DNA from: an uncultured Phycisphaerae bacterium
GTDB lineage: Bacteria > Planctomycetota > Phycisphaerae > Sedimentisphaerales > Anaerohalosphaeraceae
DNA length: 64,000 nucleotides
Assembly: GCA_937949545.1 (NCBI GenBank)
Contig: CALEDR010000009.1
Location: 22,890 to 86,889, forward strand
Direction: 5' to 3'
Part shown: positions 17,140-25,351 of the stretch, piece by piece
Position numbering within the stretch: the stretch's first letter is position 1
Layout: each line of letters starts with the position of its first letter
Program-made: the position numbers and the translations under genes
Notes under the pieces: generated by a model
Seen by the model: only the letters and a program-made list of their open reading frames with translations
The model's database searches: none
What the model was told of the DNA's origin: nothing

Positions 17140-18251
17140 ACAATGTCCAGAGAAAACCGGAGTGGGCCGGATTCAGGCCGGTCAGAAGAACCATCGGCTT
17201 CTTTCTGTTTCTTGGGGCCTTGGCCGCCGCCGCTGTACCTCGGCTGCATGCGGAAGGGACGGTTCTCAAAGACCCGGCAGGCAATGTGGTGGTCCTGCGC
17301 GGCGTGTCTTTGATTGATGTAGGCGGGACGGAAAAGCAGTTCGGCGGGGCGATTCGAATGATTGACCGGCTGACCAACCGCGATGACCCGCAGGGCTCTT
17401 CACCCGGCTGGTATCCGAAGGTCATCCGCATCCCGATTTATCCGCCGGATGAAGAGGATTACAAAAGCCCGTGGACGTTTATCCCCGGCCGGGATGATTT
17501 CTATGAGAAGCTGCTGCGGCCTGTGGTGGACTACTGCAAAAGCAAGGACGTGTATGCCATTGTGGACTGGCACTACATCGGCAACACCTTCGACCATCGC
17601 GAAACGACGCGGCAGTTCTGGGAGTATATGGCGCCGCGGTTTGCCGACGACAGCCACGTTATCTTTGAGCTGTTCAACGAGCCGATTAACAAGGTCGGCA
17701 CAGACGAGGCATGCTGGCTGAGTGTCCGCCAGGATATGCAGGAGTGGGTCAATCTGATTCGGCGGCACGCCCCGCGGACACTGCTGCTGATTGCCGGCGC
17801 CAACTATTCACAAATCATCGGGCCTGCCGCCGACCATCCCATCGACGACCCCATCGGAAACAAAAACTATGCCATCGTCTCCCACATTTATCCGCTGCAC
17901 TGGCTCAGCGAAAATGCTCAGTGGTACAAAGACCATATTCTCCGCTGCGCAAAAGTGCATCCGGTCTTTATGAGCGAATGGGGCTTCAGCCGCACTTTCC
18001 GTCACCGCAGCGTTCCGCCGGCCACGATTGACAACTACGGACGGCCTTTGATGGACTGGATTGAACAGTTCAAAATCAGCAGCACCTGCTGGGCCGCCAG
18101 CTACGACTGGGAACCCAGACTGTTCAACCCCGACTGGACGCTGCGATGCGGGCCCTATGAGATGGGCTGCTTTCTGAAGGATTATCTCTACGAAAAGCGG
18201 AACGATGACCAGCCGGCCCAGCCGGAGCATCCATCGGCTTCTTCACCGTAA
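17136..18251 (+). CDS. Exported GH5 glycoside hydrolase (endoglucanase-like)
   Basis: The 371-residue product has a positively charged N-terminus and a hydrophobic signal segment (TIGFFLFLGALAAAAV), then a TIM-barrel GH5 domain. The acid/base glutamate is E182 in FELFNEP and the nucleophile is E281 in FMSEWGF. Typical GH5 elements VVLRGVSL, VYAIVDWHYIG and SHIYPLHW are visible. It should cleave beta-1,4-glucan or a related beta-glycan outside the cytoplasm. It overlaps the GH94 gene by four bases, which pairs chain cutting outside with cellobiose phosphorolysis inside. A transporter for the product is not nearby. Cellulase, mannanase or xyloglucanase activity cannot be told apart by eye. Confidence 0.9.
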   Translation: MNNVQRKPEWAGFRPVRRTIGFFLFLGALAAAAVPRLHAEGTVLKDPAGNVVVLRGVSLIDVGGTEKQFGGAIRMIDRLTNRDDPQGSSPGWYPKVIRIPIYPPDEEDYKSPWTFIPGRDDFYEKLLRPVVDYCKSKDVYAIVDWHYIGNTFDHRETTRQFWEYMAPRFADDSHVIFELFNEPINKVGTDEACWLSVRQDMQEWVNLIRRHAPRTLLLIAGANYSQIIGPAADHPIDDPIGNKNYAIVSHIYPLHWLSENAQWYKDHILRCAKVHPVFMSEWGFSRTFRHRSVPPATIDNYGRPLMDWIEQFKISSTCWAASYDWEPRLFNPDWTLRCGPYEMGCFLKDYLYEKRNDDQPAQPEHPSASSP

Positions 18252-18260
18252 AAAAGAAGA

Positions 18261-19409
18261 TTATCCGCGACTGCTTCCGGAGGCCTGACGGGCGAACCGG
18301 CTGCGGCACTGGGCAATCAGGTTCAGCATCTGGTCGGCTTGCCGGCGGACAGCCGGGTCCGGATGGGTCACCCGGGTGTTCCACTTGCGGTATTCACTGG
18401 TGAGTTTCTCAAGGATTTGTGCTTCCGTCATCCGCTCATGAAGCCCCAGCAGGAGCATCGGGTCCTGGATGTGTTCGGCCTGGCGGCTCAGGTATTTCTG
18501 CACGAGGGCCTCCCAGCGGTCTTTGGGGATTTCCAGATTGGCGGCAAGGGTCTGAAGCTCCCTCAGAAGCGGCTGGGAAATCGATTCGCCGCAGGCAGCA
18601 ATCCGCATACAGATTTCCAGAACGGCGTAGCCGTCGGCAGGGTCCGCATAGCCCGCCAGCTGCTCGCACGCTTCCCGTGCGAGGGCGGCGGCCTGCTCCA
18701 CCGTTCCAACGGCGGGCTCGGCGGCAGGCAGCTTCCGCTCCTGCAGCCACCGATCCAGCAGCTCTTTGCCCCCCGGATTCGGTGCCGTCATCTGCCAGAC
18801 AGCCGAGGCCATCTGACGCATCGCATTCTGCTTGGCCAGCCGCTGCTGCTGAATTTCCTCATAGCCGAAGTGTTCGGACAGCAGCGAAACTTGGCTTCGT
18901 GCACAGGCCAGGGCCTTGCCGGCTGTCTGGTCCAGAACGGTCACTTCGCATTCGAGGACCGCCGGTCCGCGCCGCGGAAAGACCAGCTCCCAGACGCCGA
19001 TTTCGGCAACGGTGACCCAGTCCTTCAGGACCGACACCCGTGCCGGCAGCAGGCCGTTGTGAAAGTGGTATTGATGGGCGGGTGTGCCGTCCGAGGTCCA
19101 TTCCGTGCGGCGGCACAGCACCGGTTTGACGGTTCCTTTGTCGGTCGCATCGGTCAGCTGAATCAGCAGGTCGGTATCACAATTCGGATGCGGGGCACGA
19201 ATCGCACCCTGAATCTGGATTTTTAATACATCCCGGCAGCCGGCGGCCGTTTCCTCCTCAAACACAAGCACCCGACAGACAAACCGCCGCGGGTCCAGGG
19301 CGGGTATCAGCACACTGAGCCATCGCCGCAGACAGGCCGGGCCGAGGGCCGCTCCAATCGCTCCCAGCGTCAGCACAACAATCAGAATGCTCAATACCCG
19401 TTCCGTCAT
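18261..19409 (-). CDS. Membrane-anchored protein with J-domain-like C-terminus
   Basis: The product has 382 residues. One N-terminal membrane helix (about 5-24) is followed by a beta-rich region (about 40-175), a helical region (about 195-310) and a C-terminal segment about 325-372. This last segment reads LLGLHERMTEAQILEKL, then EYRKWNTRVTHPDP, then a helix ending LNLIAQCRSRF. It fits the J-domain pattern LG-x(n)-I-x3-YRK-x-HPD-helix, with HPD at 349-351. The helical middle might be TerB-like, which would give the DjlA order TM-TerB-J, but I hold this weakly. The gene starts two bases after the Hsp70 stop, so co-translation is likely. Probable role: recruit and stimulate the neighbouring Hsp70 at the membrane (inference). 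Long glycine-free helices and the HPD argue against a random match. Confidence 0.6.
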   Translation of the reverse strand: MTERVLSILIVVLTLGAIGAALGPACLRRWLSVLIPALDPRRFVCRVLVFEEETAAGCRDVLKIQIQGAIRAPHPNCDTDLLIQLTDATDKGTVKPVLCRRTEWTSDGTPAHQYHFHNGLLPARVSVLKDWVTVAEIGVWELVFPRRGPAVLECEVTVLDQTAGKALACARSQVSLLSEHFGYEEIQQQRLAKQNAMRQMASAVWQMTAPNPGGKELLDRWLQERKLPAAEPAVGTVEQAAALAREACEQLAGYADPADGYAVLEICMRIAACGESISQPLLRELQTLAANLEIPKDRWEALVQKYLSRQAEHIQDPMLLLGLHERMTEAQILEKLTSEYRKWNTRVTHPDPAVRRQADQMLNLIAQCRSRFARQASGSSRG

Positions 19410-19411
19410 CC

Positions 19412-20962
19412 TCAGCGAACCTGGAATTTGGCGATTTCCTCTGTTTTCTGATGGATGGATCTCTGAACGGCAGCCCCGTCGGGCGTCAGAGATAGATCCA
19501 CTTCCAGCATACGGCCCGACTCCTCGTCGCAGAACGTGCAGTGCATCCGCTGGTTGAGGTCATAACTGTATCGAACCAGAATCGGCCGATTGGCCGGACG
19601 ATTGGGCGGCAGTTCGAAGATTTCCGTGGCAATCTTGTTGACAAAGTCCGGGTCTTCGTCTTCTCCCTGCGTGATGGTAATCTGAAGTTCAGTCTGTCCC
19701 TCGCACATTGTATAGAATGTCTGGGTGGCCTCACAGGGCAGCGGCGTATTCTTTTTCAGCAGGATGCTGTTCCGAATGACATGCTTGCCCGTGGCCTCAT
19801 CGAACGGAGCACACAGGGTGCCGTAGCTGTGGTTGCAGACGTCCTTGAGTTTGATGTCGCGCAGGCCGGCGACGATGCCCGCCTCAACCTTTTCAGGGTG
19901 CTGCCGCAGAAGAGTCAGGCCGGCGTGGATGGCCGCCCCCAGCGCCACACACTCATCGACGTTGACGGCCACCAGCGGGGGTTTGCCGAATCTTTCCGTC
20001 AGCCGCTTTTGCACCAGCGGAATGCGGGTGCTGCCGCCCACCAGCAGAACCTGGTCAATTTCTTTGATCGTGCAGCCGGCCTCCTGGAGACTGACGTCAA
20101 TAAGCATCTCTGTGCGGCCGACCAGCGGTTCGACAGCCTCTTCAAACTGGGCCTGTGTAATTTCAATCCGGGCGCTGCCGGCTTTGCCGTATAAAATCTT
20201 TTTGGCGACCGGGCGCCGTGAGAGGGTCTTTTTCACATCTTCGGCCTCATCTTCGTATTGGGCCTGCTCCTGCGAGTTGGTAATCAGCGGCTGGCCGGTC
20301 TGTTCCTGGTAGGTTTTTTCGAACATCTGAAGGATTTTCCGGTCAAAGTCCACTCCGCCCAGTGCGTGGTCTCCCTGATTGCAGACAATCTGAATATTCT
20401 GACCGCTGACGTCCATAATCGTCACATCGAACGTTCCGCCGCCCAGGTCATAGACCAGCACCCGGCCCTTGACATCGTGTGTGGTTGCATAATAGAGAGC
20501 CGCTGCCACCGGTTCATTGACAATGCCGATCACATTCAGCCCCGCCATCTCACCGGCGTCCATTGTGGCTTTTCGGCGAACCTCGTCAAAATGTGCCGGC
20601 ACGGAGATAACGACATGCTGAATGTTCGGATAAATCATCTCCGCATCCTGTTTGAGTTTCTTCAAAATCAAACTGGAGATTTCCTCCGGCGCCCAGATGC
20701 GATTGCCGAAAGTCTTTCGCCACTGGGAATCACCCATGTGCCGCTTAATCCAGCGGATAGCCCTGTCCGGATTGAGCTGCCGGCAGTTCAGCGCCTCGAT
20801 GCCGACACGAACCGTGGCATCCTGATCTTCATCAAAATACACCACAGACGGCGTCAGCCGCTCTCCTTCGCTGTTCGGAACCACTTCGGGACGTCCGATT
20901 TTGTTCAGGATGGCCAGCGCCGAAAATGTGGTTCCCAAGTCTATGCCTGCTATCATGCCCAT
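19412..20962 (-). CDS. Short Hsp70 (DnaK-like) chaperone lacking the lid
   Basis: The 516-residue product carries a complete Hsp70 nucleotide-binding domain: phosphate-1 IAGIDLGTTFSALAIL, connect-1 VIGIVNEPVAAALYY, phosphate-2 VLVYDLGGGTFDVTI and adenosine motif VLLVGGSTRIPLVQK. A short beta substrate-binding region follows (about 385-500). It is about 120 residues shorter than DnaK and lacks the alpha-helical lid and acidic tail. That resembles HscC-like or other divergent bacterial Hsp70s rather than housekeeping DnaK. It lies 28 bases after a GrpE-like gene and two bases before a J-like gene. This suggests a dedicated three-part chaperone system. The client is unknown. Confidence 0.9.
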   Translation of the reverse strand: MGMIAGIDLGTTFSALAILNKIGRPEVVPNSEGERLTPSVVYFDEDQDATVRVGIEALNCRQLNPDRAIRWIKRHMGDSQWRKTFGNRIWAPEEISSLILKKLKQDAEMIYPNIQHVVISVPAHFDEVRRKATMDAGEMAGLNVIGIVNEPVAAALYYATTHDVKGRVLVYDLGGGTFDVTIMDVSGQNIQIVCNQGDHALGGVDFDRKILQMFEKTYQEQTGQPLITNSQEQAQYEDEAEDVKKTLSRRPVAKKILYGKAGSARIEITQAQFEEAVEPLVGRTEMLIDVSLQEAGCTIKEIDQVLLVGGSTRIPLVQKRLTERFGKPPLVAVNVDECVALGAAIHAGLTLLRQHPEKVEAGIVAGLRDIKLKDVCNHSYGTLCAPFDEATGKHVIRNSILLKKNTPLPCEATQTFYTMCEGQTELQITITQGEDEDPDFVNKIATEIFELPPNRPANRPILVRYSYDLNQRMHCTFCDEESGRMLEVDLSLTPDGAAVQRSIHQKTEEIAKFQVR

Positions 20963-20990
20963 AGTCTTCTGTCCTTATGCTGTCCTCGCT

Positions 20991-22358
20991 CTACGCATAC
21001 AGTTTCACCTGAGCGCAGCGAACGATTTTCACCTCTTCATCATTGATCAGATATTGATAGCCCGGACGAATCACTTCCGCGATGCATCCGCTCTTGGCCG
21101 GGTCATCGTTTTCCTTCTTTTCCCGGACGGATTCTGCATAGCGTTCCAGCCCTTTGTATTCCAGTCCGATTTCCGGTTCGTACTGTTCCACACCGCTGGA
21201 TTCAAGAGCAAACAGAATCTCATCCCGGATGTCCTTGAGCGTCGAGACGTCCTGATTGGCGTTCTGAAGCTGCCGGATGCGGTCTTCGAGATTGTCAATG
21301 CAGCGGATAATCCGCAGACAGAACCGCTTAATCAGCATCCAGTCATAGCCGTCCTGAAACTTCCTGACCTGATTCTGCTGCTCGGCGGCGAATTCCCGAA
21401 TGGCCGACATCTGTTCGCTGATTTCCGACAGTCCTTTGACGACCGGAATCGGGGCCATCAGCGACGCCAGAATCGGGTCTGCAGCCGCCGGCTCCGGTTC
21501 CGTCAGAACAGCCGCGGCCGTTCGCGCGGCGGTTTGCAGATCATCCGTCTTGGCCGGCACAACAGCCGGCTTGTCTGTTCTTACCCGTTTGCCGCCGGAT
21601 AAATCGGCCGCCGGTTCTTTCGGCTCCGGCTTGGGGGATATGTCGGAGGATTGAGAACCGCTTACAGCCCCAGCGGGTTTCCTGTCGGAGGCGCTGCGCT
21701 GCGGGAACAGAAACACCTCCTTGTCCTGACGCGGCTGCTGGTCGGCACTCGTCTGCTCAGCCGTACCCTCCGATGCTCTGCCGGCGCCGTCATCGTCCAT
21801 TTCCGCTGAACAATCCTCTGATCCGGATTTTTCAGCAGCCGCTCTGACCGCTCCGACCAGCCAAACCAGCGTTCCGATGAAAAGCACCAGCACGCCGGCA
21901 GCCAGCAGAATTGTAGAAAAGATGCTCAGGATTTCCTGATACTCGATCTGCTTCTGATATTTCTGAACCCGCTGCTTCCAGCCGGGACCGTAAAGAATAT
22001 CCCCCAGCTCACTCGGAAAGGTCTGCTCGGCCAGCAGTTCCGGAAGGTCGGCCATCAGCCGCTCTTCCTGACGAGACCGCAGCCGTTTTTGGATCTCCGG
22101 TCCCCCGTAGGGTCCGCTGCCCCACGGATTGTCCGCCTTTTCCTGAGCACTGAGACGATTCCATTCCTCATACATTCGAAGGAATTCTTCCTTCTCCTGC
22201 CGGCTGATTTCCCGATAGCTGTCCGTCCGGTTCTGCTGGATTTGCCGCTGCGTCAAAACGATGCACCATCCGGTCAGACCGGGCAGCAAAGCCAGCAGTG
22301 CCCAGGTAAGCCAGTGTCTGGCTGAACTGTTTTTCCCGTTTTCCCTGTCCGCATCCAT
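20991..22358 (-). CDS. Two-TM membrane protein with GrpE-like C-terminal domain
   Basis: The product has 455 residues. TM1 (about 15-35), an extracytoplasmic loop of about 105 residues and TM2 (about 143-170) are followed by a long Pro/Ala/Glu/Ser-rich linker (about 171-310). The C-terminal 140 residues look like GrpE: a coiled coil (EISEQMSAIREFAAEQQNQ), a helix LRIIRCIDNLEDRI, then ALESSGVEQYEPE and the wing GCIAEVIRPGYQYL with R-C-A-Q-V near the end. GrpE is the nucleotide-exchange factor of Hsp70. The gene sits directly upstream of an Hsp70 gene, which supports this. Both termini should be cytoplasmic. Tethering of a GrpE domain to a two-TM anchor is unusual. The extracytoplasmic loop could be a sensor (inference). 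Confidence 0.75.
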   Translation of the reverse strand: MDADRENGKNSSARHWLTWALLALLPGLTGWCIVLTQRQIQQNRTDSYREISRQEKEEFLRMYEEWNRLSAQEKADNPWGSGPYGGPEIQKRLRSRQEERLMADLPELLAEQTFPSELGDILYGPGWKQRVQKYQKQIEYQEILSIFSTILLAAGVLVLFIGTLVWLVGAVRAAAEKSGSEDCSAEMDDDGAGRASEGTAEQTSADQQPRQDKEVFLFPQRSASDRKPAGAVSGSQSSDISPKPEPKEPAADLSGGKRVRTDKPAVVPAKTDDLQTAARTAAAVLTEPEPAAADPILASLMAPIPVVKGLSEISEQMSAIREFAAEQQNQVRKFQDGYDWMLIKRFCLRIIRCIDNLEDRIRQLQNANQDVSTLKDIRDEILFALESSGVEQYEPEIGLEYKGLERYAESVREKKENDDPAKSGCIAEVIRPGYQYLINDEEVKIVRCAQVKLYA

Positions 22359-22707
22359 AAACGGCCTCGTTTGGAGGTTGAGGTTTGGCGCCGGCGGCCC
22401 GATTCACGGCAGGGCCCGACTCTTTTGCGCTTCACAAAATAAAATCAGGGCGGACCTTCGTTCCGGCAGGTCCTCGTCTTTTAAACTATAACAATCAATC
22501 CGCATTCTCTTATCGGCCAAACTGAAGCGGCAGGTAAGCCCCCAAACTTTTTTTGAAAAAAGAAAACGCTGTTTGCCATCGGAGGAACCTTCAGAAAAGT
22601 TTTTATCGGTCTTTGGCTCCGGATTCAGAACAGGATGCCGGCCGAATGTTCGTTCGACTTTCTGGATGGACGGAGAATGTCTGATAACTCGTTTTTTTCG
22701 GAGAGAA
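22359..22707. other. Intergenic gap upstream of the GrpE-like gene
   Basis: These 349 bases separate the membrane/TPR gene from the GrpE-like gene, both on the minus strand. A small hairpin GGACCT/AGGTCC lies at 22454-22475. No convincing promoter, terminator or open frame was found. The length of the gap suggests that the Hsp70 cassette has its own promoter. Confidence 0.35.
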
Positions 22708-24573
22708 TTAAAGGTTGGCCAGCGGAGCCAGAAGCCGACGGGCGGAATCAGCAAACGGACTTTGGGGATAAGTCTGAAGCAGGTGGGTCAGCAGAGAGCG
22801 GGCCTCCGCCAGCAAGTCGGCCTTGGCTCCCTCCGCTCTGTCTTCCTTCCACTGCTGAAGACGCAGGGCCCCCAGTTCATAGAGAGCCTGAATCCCTCCG
22901 TCTCGGTCCGGATATTTTTCCCAAATCTCCCGCAGGGCCGCCGCCCGTGCCTGCAAGTCTCCCATCAGGCGGGTCCGCGCTACCAGCAGATTGTCGCGAA
23001 GCGGATCCTCCTCGGAGGAAGACGCCAAAAGGTCCTCAATCTGTCGGGCATACTGGATTCCGTATGGATTGAGCAGAACAAATCGGGCCAAACGCTGACG
23101 CTCCGCCTCACCGCCGCCCTGATTGGCGGGCAAAATCAGCTCCATCAGCATCAGCAGACGGCTTCGAAGGTCCTGCAGCTTGTACCGGGTCATCGCCGTT
23201 TGAATCGGACGTCCAAACGCCGTTGTAAAACTGCCGGCGGCAATCGGCGGCTCCGAAAAAGACGGCAGCATTTGCTCCAGAAGAGCCAGCGCCACCGTAC
23301 ACAGATCATAGGCTTCCTTGAAGCGCCCCCGCCCCGCCATGTGAACCGCCAGCCGCCATCGGGATTCCAGCGCCTCCGGGCTTTGCGGAAACCGAACCAG
23401 CAGGTCCTGCCAGATATGCTGATTCTCATAAAAGGGATAGTCCTGATAAAAGCGAAGGACTTCCGTCTGGCCGAAATAGCGGGCATCGGGCGCCAGCTCA
23501 TTCAGCATCGCCTTGAAATACAGGGCAATCGGAACCCGGCGGCTGTTCGGTCTTTTTTCCAGAAAATAGTTGTATTGAGCCAGCAGCTCACTTCGTTTGG
23601 ACTGATACCGCAGCTTCTCCGGCAAATCGCTGAGAAACCACTGCGGCCATCGGTTGTAATACAGCAGATTTTCGATTTCCTCCCGAAGTTTTTTCCGAAG
23701 GTCGATTTTGTCGCTCGGATAAAAATAGCCCGCAAAATAACTGTACCGCATCTCATCGGTCAGAATTCGGTCCAGATATTTCGTGAGGGAATGGTCGTGG
23801 AACTCCACCTGCTCTTCCGGATTGTGGCCGGCCACATACATCTGAAAGTCCAGTTCATCAAACCCAATGGTCCTTTCGAAGACCAGAAATGCGGCAGCCC
23901 CCGCCGCCAGCGTCATCAGCCAGACCAGCCCCGGACGGTACCGCGTATAATGTCCGACGGCGATGACGACTCCGGCAATCAGCATGGCAACCAGCCAGGC
24001 GTAAATCCAGGGTGTGTAGGAAATGCCCCATCGAATCGGGTCGCTGCTGCGGATGCCGCCAAAGGCCGCCCAGTAAATCATCGGACCGGCCATGCACAAA
24101 GCCAGGGAAATAATCCGCGAACGAAACCGCAGCGGACGGCAGGCCACGGCTGTACAGGACAGCACCAGAAAGACCCCCAGCATCGGAAGGCGCGCCAGAA
24201 AAACGGTCAGGACAATCATCGGGATGCTGAATCGAAAACTCATCAGCTGAGCCGTCAGCAGCGGCCCGACTGCCAAAATCCCCATCAGCGTGCCTAAAAT
24301 CGCAATCTGCCAGGGATACTCATAGATGCTCAGGGGTTCCGTGGCGACCCGTCCCAGATGCCATTGATTTGGGTTAAGCAGCTCCAGAAGATTCAGAACC
24401 AGAAACTGACCGTTGGTCAGGCGGCCCCAGAACAGACAAACCCCTGCATAGACCGCAATCGACAGCAGCCAGCAGCTGTACACATTGGCGTGGCTGTAGT
24501 GTAAAGTCGGGCCGGCCGTCATAAAGGATTTGGTAGGCCCGGAGGGTTTTATGCCTGGACTCGGTTCTGCCAT
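22708..24573 (-). CDS. Six-TM membrane protein with TPR-like C-terminal half
   Basis: I do not recognise this 621-residue protein. The N-terminal half has about six membrane helices (near 31-50, 87-110, 116-145, 153-172, 188-208, 214-234). The C-terminal half (about 300-621) is helical and has TPR-like spacing, for example YNYFLEKRPNSRRVPIALYF, LLVRFPQSPEALESRWRLAV and LLQTYPQSPFADSARRLL, which fits tetratricopeptide or YfiO-like repeats. It may be a scaffold at the membrane. It is on the same strand as the Hsp70 cassette but 349 bases upstream, so membership in that unit is uncertain. The start ATG at 24573 is the first in frame; an in-frame ATG at residue 18 is an alternative. Confidence 0.6.
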   Translation of the reverse strand: MAEPSPGIKPSGPTKSFMTAGPTLHYSHANVYSCWLLSIAVYAGVCLFWGRLTNGQFLVLNLLELLNPNQWHLGRVATEPLSIYEYPWQIAILGTLMGILAVGPLLTAQLMSFRFSIPMIVLTVFLARLPMLGVFLVLSCTAVACRPLRFRSRIISLALCMAGPMIYWAAFGGIRSSDPIRWGISYTPWIYAWLVAMLIAGVVIAVGHYTRYRPGLVWLMTLAAGAAAFLVFERTIGFDELDFQMYVAGHNPEEQVEFHDHSLTKYLDRILTDEMRYSYFAGYFYPSDKIDLRKKLREEIENLLYYNRWPQWFLSDLPEKLRYQSKRSELLAQYNYFLEKRPNSRRVPIALYFKAMLNELAPDARYFGQTEVLRFYQDYPFYENQHIWQDLLVRFPQSPEALESRWRLAVHMAGRGRFKEAYDLCTVALALLEQMLPSFSEPPIAAGSFTTAFGRPIQTAMTRYKLQDLRSRLLMLMELILPANQGGGEAERQRLARFVLLNPYGIQYARQIEDLLASSSEEDPLRDNLLVARTRLMGDLQARAAALREIWEKYPDRDGGIQALYELGALRLQQWKEDRAEGAKADLLAEARSLLTHLLQTYPQSPFADSARRLLAPLANL

Positions 24574-24654
24574 AAAAGGATACGCACCGGCTCCTAAACC
24601 GGCTTCTTTAAGGTTTTGGCTTAAACATTAATAATGAAGGAAATATTGTACAGA

Positions 24655-24686
24655 CAGAAAACCAGCGAGGCAAGAACCGTTTTCTG
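24655..24686 (-). terminator. Possible weak terminator of the V-ATPase operon
   Basis: CAGAAAAC (24655-24662) and GTTTTCTG (24679-24686) form an 8-bp inverted repeat 32 bases past the stop of the last V-ATPase gene. No clear U-run follows on the minus strand, so this is tentative. Confidence 0.35.
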
Positions 24687-24718
24687 AAACACAGAGGTAT
24701 CCGATATACAATCCGCCG

Positions 24719-25339
24719 TTATTCTCCGCGAATCATATCGGCAATAATCATCAGCCGGCTGATGTTGTCCCGTTCGGCCTCGCCGAGTTTGTTGGAAATG
24801 AACCGAATCGTCGCCTGAAGTTCCGGGATGACAACGTGCTCCAGAACATTCACGCGCCGGCGGGTGCTTTGCAGTTCAATTGCCAGCAACTGAGCCTGCT
24901 TTTCCTTTTCCGCCAGTTCAATCAGCATATCAAAGGCCCGCTCCAGGGCCCGCAGCGCCACATCCATTTCGCCGCTGGTCGCAGCAAATCCGTAGCAGAG
25001 CATATCTCCTTCAATCTGCTTGGTCAGCTGCGGCACTTTTACGCTCATCACACTGGCAAACTGCACAGCCAGCGAAAACCTTTTGGTGGGGATGTCCAGA
25101 GCCGTCCGGACGTGTTCCGGCTCCATCGTGGAACGGGCCATCACAAACCGCCGGCTCGTTTCCAGCAGCTCCCGTTCGACCTTCTGCCGCAGCTCCTTGA
25201 GTGAGCGGGAAATCAGCACCAGCTGGCGGCTGATTTCATCCCGCTTCTGACTGAGCAGACGATGGCCCCGCACGGCCAGGGCAACGCGTCTGCGGAGCCG
25301 CAGCATTTCCATTCGGGTTGCGTTGACATTCTGCTGCAT
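24719..25339 (-). CDS. V-type ATPase subunit D (central rotor)
   Basis: Subunit D forms the coiled-coil central shaft that turns inside the A3B3 head. The 206-residue product is nearly all helical. It shows the family features: an N-terminal MEMLRLRRRVALAVRGHRLL helix and the C-terminal RRVNVLEHVVIPELQATIRF followed by LGEAERDNISRLMIIAD. Length is normal for bacterial and archaeal D subunits. It is the last gene of the nine-gene operon, directly after subunit B (12 bases apart). Confidence 0.93.
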   Translation of the reverse strand: MQQNVNATRMEMLRLRRRVALAVRGHRLLSQKRDEISRQLVLISRSLKELRQKVERELLETSRRFVMARSTMEPEHVRTALDIPTKRFSLAVQFASVMSVKVPQLTKQIEGDMLCYGFAATSGEMDVALRALERAFDMLIELAEKEKQAQLLAIELQSTRRRVNVLEHVVIPELQATIRFISNKLGEAERDNISRLMIIADMIRGE

Positions 25340-25351
25340 AGGTTCCGGGGT

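Noticed and set aside
19412..20962. Housekeeping DnaK
   Set aside because: At 516 residues it lacks the lid and C-terminal tail, and its neighbours are membrane proteins rather than dnaJ/hrcA.
22573..24297. A 574-codon plus-strand frame opposite the membrane/TPR gene
   Set aside because: Composition is Gln/Arg/Pro-rich without motifs, while the minus strand encodes proper hydrophobic helices.
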